Below are positions 17,457 through 25,734 of a stretch of DNA of 33,737 nucleotides, piece after piece; within the stretch, counting starts at the first letter, position 1; the number at the start of each line of letters is the position of its first letter. The position numbers and the translations under genes were made by a program. Below the pieces are notes generated by a model that was not told the DNA's origin, ran no database searches, and saw only the letters and a list, made by a program, of their open reading frames with translations. The DNA comes from an uncultured Saprospiraceae bacterium. GTDB taxonomy: Bacteria; Bacteroidota; Bacteroidia; Chitinophagales; Saprospiraceae. The DNA lies in the NCBI GenBank assembly GCA_937125475.1, contig CAKZLL010000256.1, positions 1 to 33,737 of the forward strand, given 5' to 3'.

Positions 17457-17831
17457 TTAATCGACTACTATTTCTTCAATTATAAAAATCGCATTATTAT
17501 TCAGGTCATAAAAACCAAATTCGTGGGTATTCCAAGCTGTATTTAATCTTAACTCACTTGGTTTAATTGTTCCTCTTTCAACAAATTCTTCAAAAAAAGG
17601 CTGAATATCCTCTACTAAAAATTTAATCACAGAACCGCCTAAAAGCGGATCATTTGCCGTGTCGGCATGCCATTGTAAATGAATATTAAACAGATTTCTT
17701 TTGAGTACCACATACATTTTATCGCCTGAAATACATTTAAAACCCATTTTTTCATTATACCAAATAACATCTCTTTTTATATCAGAAGAAGGCAAAACAG
17801 GAATAATCATTTGAAAAACGGGATTTTTCAT
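17457..17831 (-). CDS. VOC-superfamily protein (glyoxalase/bleomycin-resistance-like)
   Basis: A 124-residue single-copy VOC-fold protein with paired beta-alpha-beta-beta-beta modules. MIIPVLPSSDIKRDVIWYNEKMGF is the classic first module start (substrate-side strand, then the 'WY..kLGF' helix), and WNTHEFGFYDLNNNAIFIIE is the typical last strand, with Glu as possible ligand. NIHLQWH supplies a possible His. The size fits bleomycin-resistance/fosfomycin-like binding proteins as well as small dioxygenase-like members. Substrate and metal use are unknown. It starts 16 bases after the cyclase-family gene and precedes the lipocalin-like gene by 24 bases, so the three are probably co-transcribed. 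Confidence 0.82.
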   Translation of the reverse strand: MKNPVFQMIIPVLPSSDIKRDVIWYNEKMGFKCISGDKMYVVLKRNLFNIHLQWHADTANDPLLGGSVIKFLVEDIQPFFEEFVERGTIKPSELRLNTAWNTHEFGFYDLNNNAIFIIEEIVVD

Positions 17832-17847
17832 ATTTGTATTTTATTTT

Positions 17848-18612
17848 TTAATCAAAAATCGCCACAACTCTGGCTGGAGCAGCAGAAGCACCTTTAATTT
17901 TTAATGGAAAAACTGCAATTTTAAAACCAGTATAAGGCAAAGCGTCTAAATTCGTCAATTGTTCCATATGGCAATATTCTTTGCGCTGACCGATTAAATG
18001 CCCTTCCCAAAATAACTCAGGATTATTTGTTTTTTTGGCTTGTTCCACCAAATAAGGTAATGGCAAATCCCAGCCCCATTGATCAATTCCCATGACTTTG
18101 ATACCTTGATCAATTAACCATTCGGTTGCTTCGCCGCTCATTCCCGTTCCTTTTGCAGGAAAATCCGCAGTGCCCATATATTTATCTCGTCCTGTTTTAA
18201 TCAAAACGATCATTTTCGGTTCTATTGTAAGGTTTTCTTTTTTCAAAAAGGCTTGAATATCAGCGACAGTAATCGGGTCAAAATCCGCTTTGTGTTTCAT
18301 ATCAATGACAATTCCTTGTCCAAAACACCATTCTAAAGGCACTTCGTCGATGGTTTTTGAGGGTTTTCCATCACAGGTTGGCGAGTAATGCCAAGGCGCA
18401 TCAATATGTGTAGTCGAATGAACCCCCATTTTTTGGATCGTATCATCAGCCCAGCCTACAAAATTTTTAGGAAAAAGTCGGAACGGTAAGCCCAACATCA
18501 AACGAATGAGCCATTTTGCCTTTCGATGTGGTTTATGTTTGATTTTGACCTTCATAAAAAAAGGATCACCCGAATTATATTGAATGGTTTTAGTCAAATC
18601 TACGATTCTCAT
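17848..18612 (-). CDS. Cyclase family protein (kynurenine formamidase-like metal hydrolase)
   Basis: A predicted metal-dependent hydrolase of the cyclase/KynB family (254 residues). The metal-binding signature reads HSTTHIDAPWH: His65, His69, Asp71 and His75 counted from the chosen start. KMIVLIKTG and GTGMSGEATEWLIDQGIKVMGID match the conserved core that follows. Members include kynurenine formamidase, isatin hydrolase and polyketide cyclase-like proteins; the substrate here is unknown. I start at the ATG at 18612 (MRIVDLTKTI, the standard family start) rather than the Met 15 codons upstream, whose extension is not family-like. It heads a minus-strand run with the VOC and lipocalin-like genes. 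No other kynurenine-pathway gene is in the window. Confidence 0.88.
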   Translation of the reverse strand: MRIVDLTKTIQYNSGDPFFMKVKIKHKPHRKAKWLIRLMLGLPFRLFPKNFVGWADDTIQKMGVHSTTHIDAPWHYSPTCDGKPSKTIDEVPLEWCFGQGIVIDMKHKADFDPITVADIQAFLKKENLTIEPKMIVLIKTGRDKYMGTADFPAKGTGMSGEATEWLIDQGIKVMGIDQWGWDLPLPYLVEQAKKTNNPELFWEGHLIGQRKEYCHMEQLTNLDALPYTGFKIAVFPLKIKGASAAPARVVAIFD

Positions 18613-18871
18613 TGTTTTGATATTTCTCTCTAAAAAGAGGGTTTTATTATTGATCAATATTAGCTCTCAAGTTAAGGGTTATTAATGAGAAAAGTAAGAT
18701 GATGAGGTGTTTTTTCAGGGTATTTTATCGTGATTTATTTAATGATGATTAAACTACTATTTCATCAATTTTGAATAGCCATTTTTCCTTAGTAGGATTT
18801 TTTTAAAAAAAAAGTAAAAAAATGGAGTACAAAATTAAACTTCCCCACTCCTTATATATAGAAACCAAGTT

Positions 18872-18904
18872 ATGAAAAATAAAAATCTACTTCTAACCAG
18901 GTAG
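18872..18904 (+). CDS. Possible 10-residue leader-like peptide (MKNKNLLLTR)
   Basis: ATG at 18872 and TAG at 18902 enclose ten codons with the basic, hydrophobic look of a short leader peptide. It lies 30 bases before the orphan terminator. An eleven-codon frame is easily found by chance in AT-rich DNA, so this is a suggestion only. Confidence 0.15.
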   Translation: MKNKNLLLTR

Positions 18905-18934
18905 TAAAATGAAATGACACGTAATATTCAAATG

Positions 18935-18965
18935 GCAGATCAATGATTGATCTGCTGTTTTTTTT
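18935..18965 (+). terminator. Strong rho-independent terminator, plus strand
   Basis: GCAGATCAA (18935-18943) and TTGATCTGC (18947-18955) form a perfect 9-bp stem with a three-base loop, followed by TG and an eight-base T run. The T-tract is on the plus strand only, so it stops rightward transcription ahead of the arfB tail. Confidence 0.85.
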
Positions 18966-18982
18966 GTGATAATGACAAAATA

Positions 18983-19019
18983 AAAAAAGTCAATCTCGAT
19001 TATGGAGATTGACTTTTTT
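18983..19019 (-). terminator. Terminator overlapping the arfB stop codon
   Basis: A perfect 15-bp inverted repeat: AAAAAAGTCAATCTC (18983-18997) and its complement (19005-19019) around a 7-base loop. The stem includes the last codons and the stop of arfB (stop at 18990-18992). Flanking A and T runs make it usable in both directions. Confidence 0.85.
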
Positions 19020-19403
19020 GCGATTAGCTTTCTTTTCACTGTGGTGTCGCTTATTTTGTAACCGTTTGGCTTTCATTTTTTTTGTCGGCTTCACTGGAAT
19101 ACGCGCTTTTTGAGGTGTTAAAGCTTTTTTTATTAATTCGAAGAATAAATCCAGTGTTCTTTCTTTATTCAATAATTGTGATCGTTTGGCTTGCGAACTA
19201 ATTTGTAAAAAACCATATTTTGAAATTCTATTCTTCAATTTATGGCTAATAATTGCCTTTTCTTCTGCATCTAATACCTGAGAATGCCACACATTAAAAA
19301 CTAGTTCAACCCGCGTTTCAACCTTATTGACATGCTGACCGCCACTGCCCGAACTGCGCGAAGTCCTAAATTTAATTTCTCTCAAAAATTCCTCGTTTCT
19401 CAT
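18990..19403 (-). CDS. arfB: Alternative ribosome-rescue factor / peptidyl-tRNA hydrolase ArfB
   Basis: A codon-independent release factor that frees stalled ribosomes by hydrolysing peptidyl-tRNA. The catalytic segment SSGSGGQHVNKVETRVEL has the GGQ motif at residues 21-23, near the N-terminus as in ArfB/YaeJ and unlike full release factors. The C-terminal tail is strongly basic (KKMKAKRLQNKRHHSEKKANRKKVN), as needed to enter the empty mRNA channel. Its length of 137 residues is normal. The start MRNEEFLREI directly precedes the catalytic domain. It stands alone; its 3' end overlaps a terminator hairpin. Confidence 0.95.
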   Translation of the reverse strand: MRNEEFLREIKFRTSRSSGSGGQHVNKVETRVELVFNVWHSQVLDAEEKAIISHKLKNRISKYGFLQISSQAKRSQLLNKERTLDLFFELIKKALTPQKARIPVKPTKKMKAKRLQNKRHHSEKKANRKKVNLHNRD

Positions 19404-19510
19404 TTTAGTAGAATTATCCTGTTTCTTTTTTTATAAAAATAAATCAATAACCTTTCATCTATCTAATTAAATCTACTATCAATTAGTTCCAAAATTAACA
19501 ATTAAAACTA

Positions 19511-19638
19511 GTTCATTGACAATTTTTGCCAGAATGAATATTTTTTAATCCAGCGGTGGCTTGCCCTGTTGTTTTTCAAAGAGTTAGAATAATGGGGCAA
19601 GCTCACATTGGAATAAAGGGCAAAAATTATCAATGAAC
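19511..19638. mobile_element. MITE-like element with 20-bp terminal inverted repeats
   Basis: The left end GTTCATTGACAATTTTTGCC (19511-19530) and the complement of the right end (19619-19638) agree at 19 of 20 bases. Inside, TTTAATCCAGCGGTGGCTTGCCC (from 19544) is an imperfect complement of 19592-19618, about 19 of 27 bases, so most of the element folds into one long hairpin. It has no coding capacity. A clear target-site duplication is not visible. The alternative is a folded intergenic repeat or RNA rather than a transposable unit. Confidence 0.5.
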
Positions 19639-19793
19639 CTTAAAAATTTATCCCTGATCTTTAATTCCACCCATAATGGCATTGATTCTTAAATTTTGAT
19701 TAAGGTACAAAAATAGTATTTCCCAAAAAGAACAGGGTAATAATAGTTATAAAGAAGTTAATCTCATTTATTTTCATACAAAAAAACTTTTTT

Positions 19794-19819
19794 TGTGACA
19801 TTCAAAAACAAGTTACGTC
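19794..19819 (+). promoter_or_regulatory. ECF-sigma-like promoter
   Basis: TGTGAC (19794-19799), a 16-base spacer and CGTC (19816-19819) resemble the AAC/CGTC-type promoters used by many ECF sigma factors. The -35 part overlaps a 9-bp palindrome, ACAAAAAAA-C-TTTTTTTGT (19778-19796). No plus-strand protein gene follows; the next plus-strand signal is a terminator 90 bases on. Confidence 0.4.
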
Positions 19820-19825
19820 TATAAA

Positions 19826-19936
19826 AACATAAATTAAACAACCACCACAAACTAAAGATATATAAGAAGTTGCATTTAGGTGCGACAGCGTAATTGTAAG
19901 CATGTCAGGCTTCCCTTTTTTTGGGAAGTCTTTTTT
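19826..19936 (+). ncRNA. Candidate small RNA of about 110 nt
   Basis: It runs from just after the ECF-like promoter to a rho-independent terminator. It contains a hairpin GTTGCA...TGCGAC (19869-19885, one G-U pair) followed by an unpaired linker and the terminator stem. No reading frame of note is enclosed, and both flanking genes are on the minus strand, so it is not a leader. I do not recognise it as 6S, tmRNA, SRP or RNase P RNA. The 5' end is inferred. Confidence 0.4.
19908..19936 (+). terminator. Rho-independent terminator of the small-RNA candidate
   Basis: GGCTTCCC (19908-19915) pairs with GGGAAGTC (19923-19930) with one G-U pair and a T7 loop, followed by T6. The T-tract is on the plus strand. 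Confidence 0.85.
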
Positions 19937-19959
19937 ATTTTAAATGTTTTTTTTATACA

Positions 19960-19991
19960 AAAACGCATCCGTTTTCAAGCAGATGCGTTTT
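19960..19991 (-). terminator. Terminator of the T9SS-exported protein gene
   Basis: AAAACGCATC (19960-19969) and GATGCGTTTT (19982-19991) form a perfect 10-bp stem with a 12-base loop. Read leftward it follows the stop at 20027 by about 36 bases and ends in a T-rich run; the plus strand also has a T-tract. Confidence 0.8.
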
Positions 19992-20026
19992 TTTCTACGT
20001 TTAGTGACATTCTCAATGCCTCACAA

Positions 20027-23000
20027 CTAGTACACTACAATTTTTCCCTTATAAATTTTCTCTTTTGATTGAATAGAATAAAAGTAAGTTCCCACTGCTA
20101 AATTATGAGCCGAGATTTTGTTTTCTCCTTTTTTCAATAAAAAATCCCTAATAAGTTTTCCGTTTGATTTATAAATGTAAATATGTGGATTAGAAAGCGC
20201 TTGAATATTAATATTCAAGGATTGATTTTTTGAAATTGGATTAGGAAATACAATAGGTGAATCTGCTGTAATTATATTTTCGATCACAATCGCTTTAACA
20301 TCTGTATATTCAAAACTTCCGTCTTTGTCCATCATTTTTAAACGATAAAAATTGTAACCGATAATCGGATTATTATGCAAAGCTGAATAATCTTGTCGTT
20401 CTAATGAATTTGAAAAATCCGTATAAATCGTTTCAAATTTTTCAAAATCAATTCCATTAATAGAATGCTCTAATTCAAAATGACTAAAATTTTTCTGTGT
20501 CGCAGTTGCCCAATTTAGTTGAGCTTCATTTCTAGCTGTTTTAGACACATCAAAAAATAATAATTCTACTGGCAGAATAGCTTCCTCAATCAAATGCAAT
20601 TGACTAAATTCAGTCATATTACAAGTATTATCAAAAATAAATTCACCGTTACTAATCGAACTCGGATTACACATTTGTGTCCATTGATCATCACGATGTT
20701 CATTCTCTGATCGCTTATAAAGCATGATTTCATTAGTGGTATTAAAACCACTATTCGGTAAAGTTGGCGGTTTAAACTGGATCTGATCCAAGGCACTAAA
20801 GGATTGATTTTGCCCATAGTTATTAATGATCCAGTAATAGCCAACATGTTGATTATGAGCGGGTAATTGATCACTTTGTACAGAATTGATTTGAGTGACA
20901 ATCAACTCTCCATTAGGATGTGTACCTGCTGCTGGAAAAGTTAATCGAATACCTGAACTATCTGTACTATGCAATCCTGTACCACTAATAACAATGCGTT
21001 GACTTTTGCCACTTCCAATGGGTGCAGTCGAAGTTTTTCGCGTTGAATTCCCATTAAGTTCCGCATGGTTTTGATTGCCTGATTTATCAAAAACCGTTGT
21101 ACCATCTGGTTCATTAAATTGATAATAGGCTTTCATACTTGGCATTTGACCGATCATTTTTTCTTTAGTTAAATGGCGATGACGACGAATTTCATTGATA
21201 CCCAAAGCCCTATTCCAAATCACTACTTCATCAATATCTCCTTTAAATACGCGCGAAGAACTATTATTATCTCGCCCGATTAATGTCACGCCGTCAAAAG
21301 CTTCGAGTGCATGAGACCTACCTGTTTTAATGTAAGGCTTTCCATTTAAATAAATTGTAGCTCTAGTTGGTTCGATCACCAAAACAACATGCGACCAAAC
21401 ATCTTCTGGCACAATTGCGCCCGATGGCCAACCATATTGACCACCATTCCAATGATAACCTAATTCATTATTCGATTTAAAATTCAGCCCCGAAACACTC
21501 GATCCTCCCCGTGTAAAAACAATACCTGCATTACTTTTTTGAATACCTTCTGGCTTAATCCATGCTGAAATAGTCAAATGATTAGTATTCAAATTTAAGG
21601 CTGGAATAATGACATTAGCCGAGCCAGTACCATTAAGATATACCGCTTTCTTGGGCAAAGTATCAGGCGTGCAATAGCTTATAGCATCATTTTCTGCGAA
21701 AGCAGCACCATTATTCGTCATAAAAATTTGCATAGCTCCATCAATACTATTCGATTGACTAAACTTGAAAGTATTTGTTGTTTTATTCCTTGCGCTGGCT
21801 TTCGTTTCCCATTCAAAAGCATCAGAATGTTCATTCCGTAAATGTAAATAAGCATTGCTCGTACTGCTCAACCCTGTCGCAAAACTAGCATCAGTCGCGG
21901 TCAGTTCGATACTATCCAAAGGCGAGAAACCAACAGATTCTCCATATTGATTAATGATCCAATAATTGCCAGCATGCGCATTTGTATTCGGTGGTAAATG
22001 AGGTTGTTCATTAATTTGGGTAATATACATTTGTCCATCAATCGCTGTACAATTGTTAAAAGTAAGTTTTGCGCCTACATTAGCAAAATCATAAACTCCT
22101 TCTCCATTCAAAGTAAGGTGCTGTACTTCGCCACCTCCGACTGGCGCACCCGATGTTGTTATACTCGAATTGCCTTTCAAATAAGCATGACGACCACCAA
22201 CTTTATTCAAAATCTGACCATCATAACTAGTATTAAATTGATAATAACCAATGAGTTTAGGATCGTTTGCCATCATTCCTTCATTTTTAGTACGATGGCG
22301 CAATGCTCTGATTTCTTCTTTTGATAAATCGCGTTCCCAAATCGTCACTTCATCAATCAATCCTTTGAAATATTTCGAATAATGCCCTTTTCCTACGTAT
22401 AAACTATTGATATCAATCGGATTAATTGCCGCAACAGTAACATGTCTTTCATCATTTAAATATAAAATAATACTATCTGGTTTGACGACCATCGCGACAT
22501 AAGACCATTCATCCGAAGGAATAATCATGCCGCTATTACTTCCCCAGCTTCCGCCATTATTGCCCCATTTATACCATAATTTTGACCCATAATAATCATA
22601 AATCAACCCAATAGACTCAACTCCATCAGCAGAATACGCACCATTAGAAACTATCGCAGAAAAGGCTTTTTGCGTGCCATTCGGCTTAATCCAAGCACTG
22701 ATTGTAAAATGAGTAACATTTTCAATATAAGAATCATCAATCTGAGCATAATCGCCATCAGCAGTTGTCGAAAGTGCTTTTCCTGCAATCGTTTCTGTAC
22801 CACAACGATCTTCAATTTCTATCATATCTACAATGGTTTTTGAATGTGATGCACCATTCCCATCGGTGACAGTTAGCGTTACATTATAATTTCCATCTGC
22901 CCCAAAAACAACCCGTGGATTACGTACCGTAGTAGAGCTAACAAACAAAGGAGCAGGTGAAAAAGACCATTGCCAACTCGCTCCGCTATGTTTCAAAACA

Positions 23001-25501
23001 GAAAAACAATCGAAATCAACTGTATCTTTAGTACAGTATATTTTATCTTTATAAGTAATCGGTTGGGCTACTGGCGTAAAATTCGGTTCGATCATTGACG
23101 CACCAAACGCCCCTCGACCGCCAGAACCTAAACGCAATTCAGCATCTCGATAAAAAGGCTTAATACGCAATGATTTTGCAATAGCTGGCAAGCCGAAACC
23201 GTATTCAATCCAATCACTTGTAGCAGTATTCCAATAAAAAACCGTATTGTAAGTTGCTAAATAAACTACATCGTTCGTACCTCCTTGATATAAAATATCC
23301 TTGGTACTTTCATCATTTAATGCACTTGTTGTTCGGTTTGTCCAAGTCATACCACCATCGGTTGTTTGGAAGACTTTATTGGAATTATTACCGCTTGTAG
23401 CTACCCAAACTTCGTTGGCATCCGCTGGATTGAGCGATATTTCTAAACGAGAAGTGCTGTTACTTGGAGGCGTTGTAATTGTTGCCCAAGTTGTACCGCC
23501 ATCAGTCGTTTTATAAATCACACAATGCGCGTTATCTGGTTTAAAAACGGCATAAATAATATTAGGATCTTCACGCGAAATCTCCACTTCGTAAATATTT
23601 CCAGTAGGAAAAGTATATAATATATCAAAACTAGCACCGCCATCAATGGATTTATAAATAAAATTATCTCGACCAATGAATAGATGATCAGCATAACGCG
23701 GATCAAAATAAATACCGCTAGAACGAGAAGTATAATAACTTTCGTTAGGGTACAAAGGTAAAGAAGCATGACTTAAAGTCGTACCGCCTAATGTAGTAGA
23801 AATCGTTTTAACTGATGTATTAGAACTGTTGTAATGTGTTCGATAATAGACTTTTCGGCTATTAATCGGATGTACATAACCGCTGGCTTCTTCTACACCT
23901 CCGATGTGTTGTGCATTGCCTAAACCATACCCTTCATAATAAGCCGAAGTCCCAGTATGGTATTTTCCACCGATAAAAACATCCTCGTTCCAGCCCGTTG
24001 AAAAACCCCAAAAATGAGAAGCTTGAATACCTTTTATCTTAATGGTGTGCGTCATTAACTCATCATTTGAGTAATGAATACCGCCATCGTTCGCCACCCA
24101 AATATCATTACCAATTACTTCAATATCTTGAATATCAGCATGTACTTCACTTAATCTTTCACTATCAGCCGCTCCAATAGAAATCCAAGTTGCTCCCCCA
24201 TCGGTAGATTCGGATAGGCGAATTGTACCAACCCAAAGTTTAGCCGCATTATTATGAGATACTTCAAAATCAAAATTGTAGAAACCCTGTTGAGTTCCAC
24301 TGCTATAAGCCGAAACATTCCATTCATCTACCAAACTATTAATTGCCCCATAAGGCGCTCCGTCCTGTCCGCTCGGATTAGTCCAAGTATCGGCTTTATC
24401 AATTGATTTATAGACACCGATCCAACCTTTATCCGTTTCCTTTCCTGCACCGATAAGACATACATAAACCAAATCAGCCGAGGCTGGCGTTACACCAATT
24501 TTTCCACCACTAGGAGAAGCATTTGCTAAGTCAGAAGGCGAGAAATAGCCGTTATCTTTGAGCATCCAAGTTGTACCGCCATCATTAGAGCGAAATAGTT
24601 CAACTCTTTTTGCTGTGCTATTTTTCTTTAATAAATAAACAATCGAACTATTAGTTGGATGAAAATCCAGATCATAACAAACATCAGTAATTGGATTGCT
24701 CCATGTTGTACCGCCATCTGTTGAGGTAAAAAGTCCTTCATTACTTACTGCAAAAATATTATTACTATTAGCAGGATCGAATTTAAATTCATAAACACTT
24801 CCATCAATATATTTAACTTCTGCCCAACTTGTACCGCCATCCAAAGAGCGATAAATGCGGTCATTGGAAGATACAAAGAAGATATCAGGATTGGTTGGAT
24901 GAATTCTGACTGCTGTATTATCACCAACAAACGCTTCTCCTTTAGTAATTAATGACCAATTCGAGCCTTTATCCGTTGATTTATAAACGCCTCCTGCTTC
25001 TGTTCCACAAATTAATAAGTTAGAATTGGACAACGATTGATCTATACTATAGACATTTTTATGATTGGCTTTTGTTGTCGTCGAATTTTGGGCGAAGGTT
25101 TCAAAAGGCCCCATTGCGTACCAATTTCCGCTGTTTTCCGCTGCGTTATTTCGTTGTAAATACCTATTTTTGACTACACTATTCGCTTGATCCTTGGCTG
25201 CTCGGCTTGGAATTGCAATAAAACCATTATCATCAATATAGGGTTCTACTTGCCAACGCCAATGTTTATAATTTTGGGTATGAATAGTTTTTTTGAATGC
25301 CCTTGTTTTAAAATAGGCTTTAAATAAACGATCAACTTCATTAACATTTGGATGATTACTGTACATTTTCACCGCCCAATTAGGTGTAGAAATATCAATA
25401 ATTGGCACAACTTTTAAGAAGTTGGCTGGTTCATAATCTTGAGCAAAAACTAGTGTAACGAAAAAAAGTGTAAAAATGGTTAAGAATTTTTTTTTATTCA
25501 C
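20027..25501 (-). CDS. Giant secreted BNR/PKD/LamG protein with T9SS sorting domain
   Basis: A 1824-residue surface or secreted protein. The signal peptide is KFLTIFTLFFVTLVFAQ. Residues about 130-830 hold many sortilin/BNR-type Asp-box repeats (S-x-DGG-x-TW, for example STDGGTTWS and SIDGGASF), forming a beta-propeller. A PKD-like domain follows (GNYNVTLTVTDGNG, near 880). Then two modules repeat in tandem, about 920-1290 and 1297-1670, each a LamG/concanavalin-like domain (FTISAWIKPNG...; LTISAWIKPEG...) plus a beta-rich companion containing YWIIN.YG. The C-terminus (about 1745-1824) is a T9SS type A sorting domain with FPNPISKN, GKLIRDFLL and GTYFYSIQSKEKIYKGKIVVY-like ending. Binding to glycans or other cells is plausible; no catalytic residues are evident. 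It is divergent from a TPR/HTH regulator. Confidence 0.92.
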   Translation of the reverse strand: MNKKKFLTIFTLFFVTLVFAQDYEPANFLKVVPIIDISTPNWAVKMYSNHPNVNEVDRLFKAYFKTRAFKKTIHTQNYKHWRWQVEPYIDDNGFIAIPSRAAKDQANSVVKNRYLQRNNAAENSGNWYAMGPFETFAQNSTTTKANHKNVYSIDQSLSNSNLLICGTEAGGVYKSTDKGSNWSLITKGEAFVGDNTAVRIHPTNPDIFFVSSNDRIYRSLDGGTSWAEVKYIDGSVYEFKFDPANSNNIFAVSNEGLFTSTDGGTTWSNPITDVCYDLDFHPTNSSIVYLLKKNSTAKRVELFRSNDGGTTWMLKDNGYFSPSDLANASPSGGKIGVTPASADLVYVCLIGAGKETDKGWIGVYKSIDKADTWTNPSGQDGAPYGAINSLVDEWNVSAYSSGTQQGFYNFDFEVSHNNAAKLWVGTIRLSESTDGGATWISIGAADSERLSEVHADIQDIEVIGNDIWVANDGGIHYSNDELMTHTIKIKGIQASHFWGFSTGWNEDVFIGGKYHTGTSAYYEGYGLGNAQHIGGVEEASGYVHPINSRKVYYRTHYNSSNTSVKTISTTLGGTTLSHASLPLYPNESYYTSRSSGIYFDPRYADHLFIGRDNFIYKSIDGGASFDILYTFPTGNIYEVEISREDPNIIYAVFKPDNAHCVIYKTTDGGTTWATITTPPSNSTSRLEISLNPADANEVWVATSGNNSNKVFQTTDGGMTWTNRTTSALNDESTKDILYQGGTNDVVYLATYNTVFYWNTATSDWIEYGFGLPAIAKSLRIKPFYRDAELRLGSGGRGAFGASMIEPNFTPVAQPITYKDKIYCTKDTVDFDCFSVLKHSGASWQWSFSPAPLFVSSTTVRNPRVVFGADGNYNVTLTVTDGNGASHSKTIVDMIEIEDRCGTETIAGKALSTTADGDYAQIDDSYIENVTHFTISAWIKPNGTQKAFSAIVSNGAYSADGVESIGLIYDYYGSKLWYKWGNNGGSWGSNSGMIIPSDEWSYVAMVVKPDSIILYLNDERHVTVAAINPIDINSLYVGKGHYSKYFKGLIDEVTIWERDLSKEEIRALRHRTKNEGMMANDPKLIGYYQFNTSYDGQILNKVGGRHAYLKGNSSITTSGAPVGGGEVQHLTLNGEGVYDFANVGAKLTFNNCTAIDGQMYITQINEQPHLPPNTNAHAGNYWIINQYGESVGFSPLDSIELTATDASFATGLSSTSNAYLHLRNEHSDAFEWETKASARNKTTNTFKFSQSNSIDGAMQIFMTNNGAAFAENDAISYCTPDTLPKKAVYLNGTGSANVIIPALNLNTNHLTISAWIKPEGIQKSNAGIVFTRGGSSVSGLNFKSNNELGYHWNGGQYGWPSGAIVPEDVWSHVVLVIEPTRATIYLNGKPYIKTGRSHALEAFDGVTLIGRDNNSSSRVFKGDIDEVVIWNRALGINEIRRHRHLTKEKMIGQMPSMKAYYQFNEPDGTTVFDKSGNQNHAELNGNSTRKTSTAPIGSGKSQRIVISGTGLHSTDSSGIRLTFPAAGTHPNGELIVTQINSVQSDQLPAHNQHVGYYWIINNYGQNQSFSALDQIQFKPPTLPNSGFNTTNEIMLYKRSENEHRDDQWTQMCNPSSISNGEFIFDNTCNMTEFSQLHLIEEAILPVELLFFDVSKTARNEAQLNWATATQKNFSHFELEHSINGIDFEKFETIYTDFSNSLERQDYSALHNNPIIGYNFYRLKMMDKDGSFEYTDVKAIVIENIITADSPIVFPNPISKNQSLNINIQALSNPHIYIYKSNGKLIRDFLLKKGENKISAHNLAVGTYFYSIQSKEKIYKGKIVVY

Positions 25502-25654
25502 AAGCGATTTTTTGAAAAATTAAATAATTGAGATTAAGGAAAATGCACTAACATTTTTGAAAAAAATAACAAAATAATTTTGAGCTATTCCCTTTGTTTT
25601 TTATTAAAAAATTACTGATTACTCACGCCTCTCCCCAGATGACATAAGCAGCAA

Positions 25655-25662
25655 TAGATTTG
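25655..25662 (+). promoter_or_regulatory. Possible Bacteroidota -7 promoter element (TAGATTTG)
   Basis: TAGATTTG fits TAnnTTTG and lies 73 bases before the regulator gene at 25735. No -33 TTTG is seen at the expected 19-21 base spacing, so confidence is low. Confidence 0.25.
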
Positions 25663-25734
25663 TAAAATAAACGCAAAAATAGAAGGTAAGGCTACTTTTT
25701 TGCACCTACATCACACCTACAAAAGAGAGAAATA

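Larger units (their letters stand above)
18840..18966 (+). ncRNA. Candidate small transcript ending at an orphan terminator
   Basis: The plus-strand terminator at 18935-18965 has no protein-coding gene upstream on that strand, since both neighbours are on the minus strand. A short transcript is therefore likely. The sequence upstream contains TATATATAG near 18854 and a possible stem GGAGT/ACTCC (18824-18850), but no convincing promoter consensus. The 5' end is unknown and the coordinates are approximate. It could be a small RNA or a short peptide messenger. Confidence 0.35.
18613..18989. other. Intergenic region between cyclase and arfB genes
   Basis: About 377 bp with no long reading frame on either strand. 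It must hold the promoter of the cyclase run. Near its right end a plus-strand hairpin terminator (18935-18965) and a tiny reading frame (18872-18904) have no plus-strand gene to serve; they are listed separately. Confidence 0.5.
19404..20026. other. 623-bp gene-free region with a MITE-like element and a small-RNA candidate
   Basis: No credible protein-coding frame on either strand. From left to right it holds the arfB promoter region, a 128-bp inverted-repeat element (19511-19638), an ECF-type promoter-like site (19794-19819), a candidate small RNA with terminator (to 19936) and the terminator of the minus-strand T9SS gene (19960-19991). Confidence 0.6.

Noticed and set aside
17848..18657. 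Assigning the cyclase-family gene as kynB of tryptophan breakdown
   Set aside because: The family covers several substrates and no other kynurenine-pathway gene is present, so only the family name is justified.
22900..25000. Recurring words such as ACCGCCATC that suggest direct repeats or a CRISPR-like array
   Set aside because: They are the reverse complement of codons for the Asp-box motif DGG(T/S) repeated in the BNR domain. Spacing is irregular and the region is coding.
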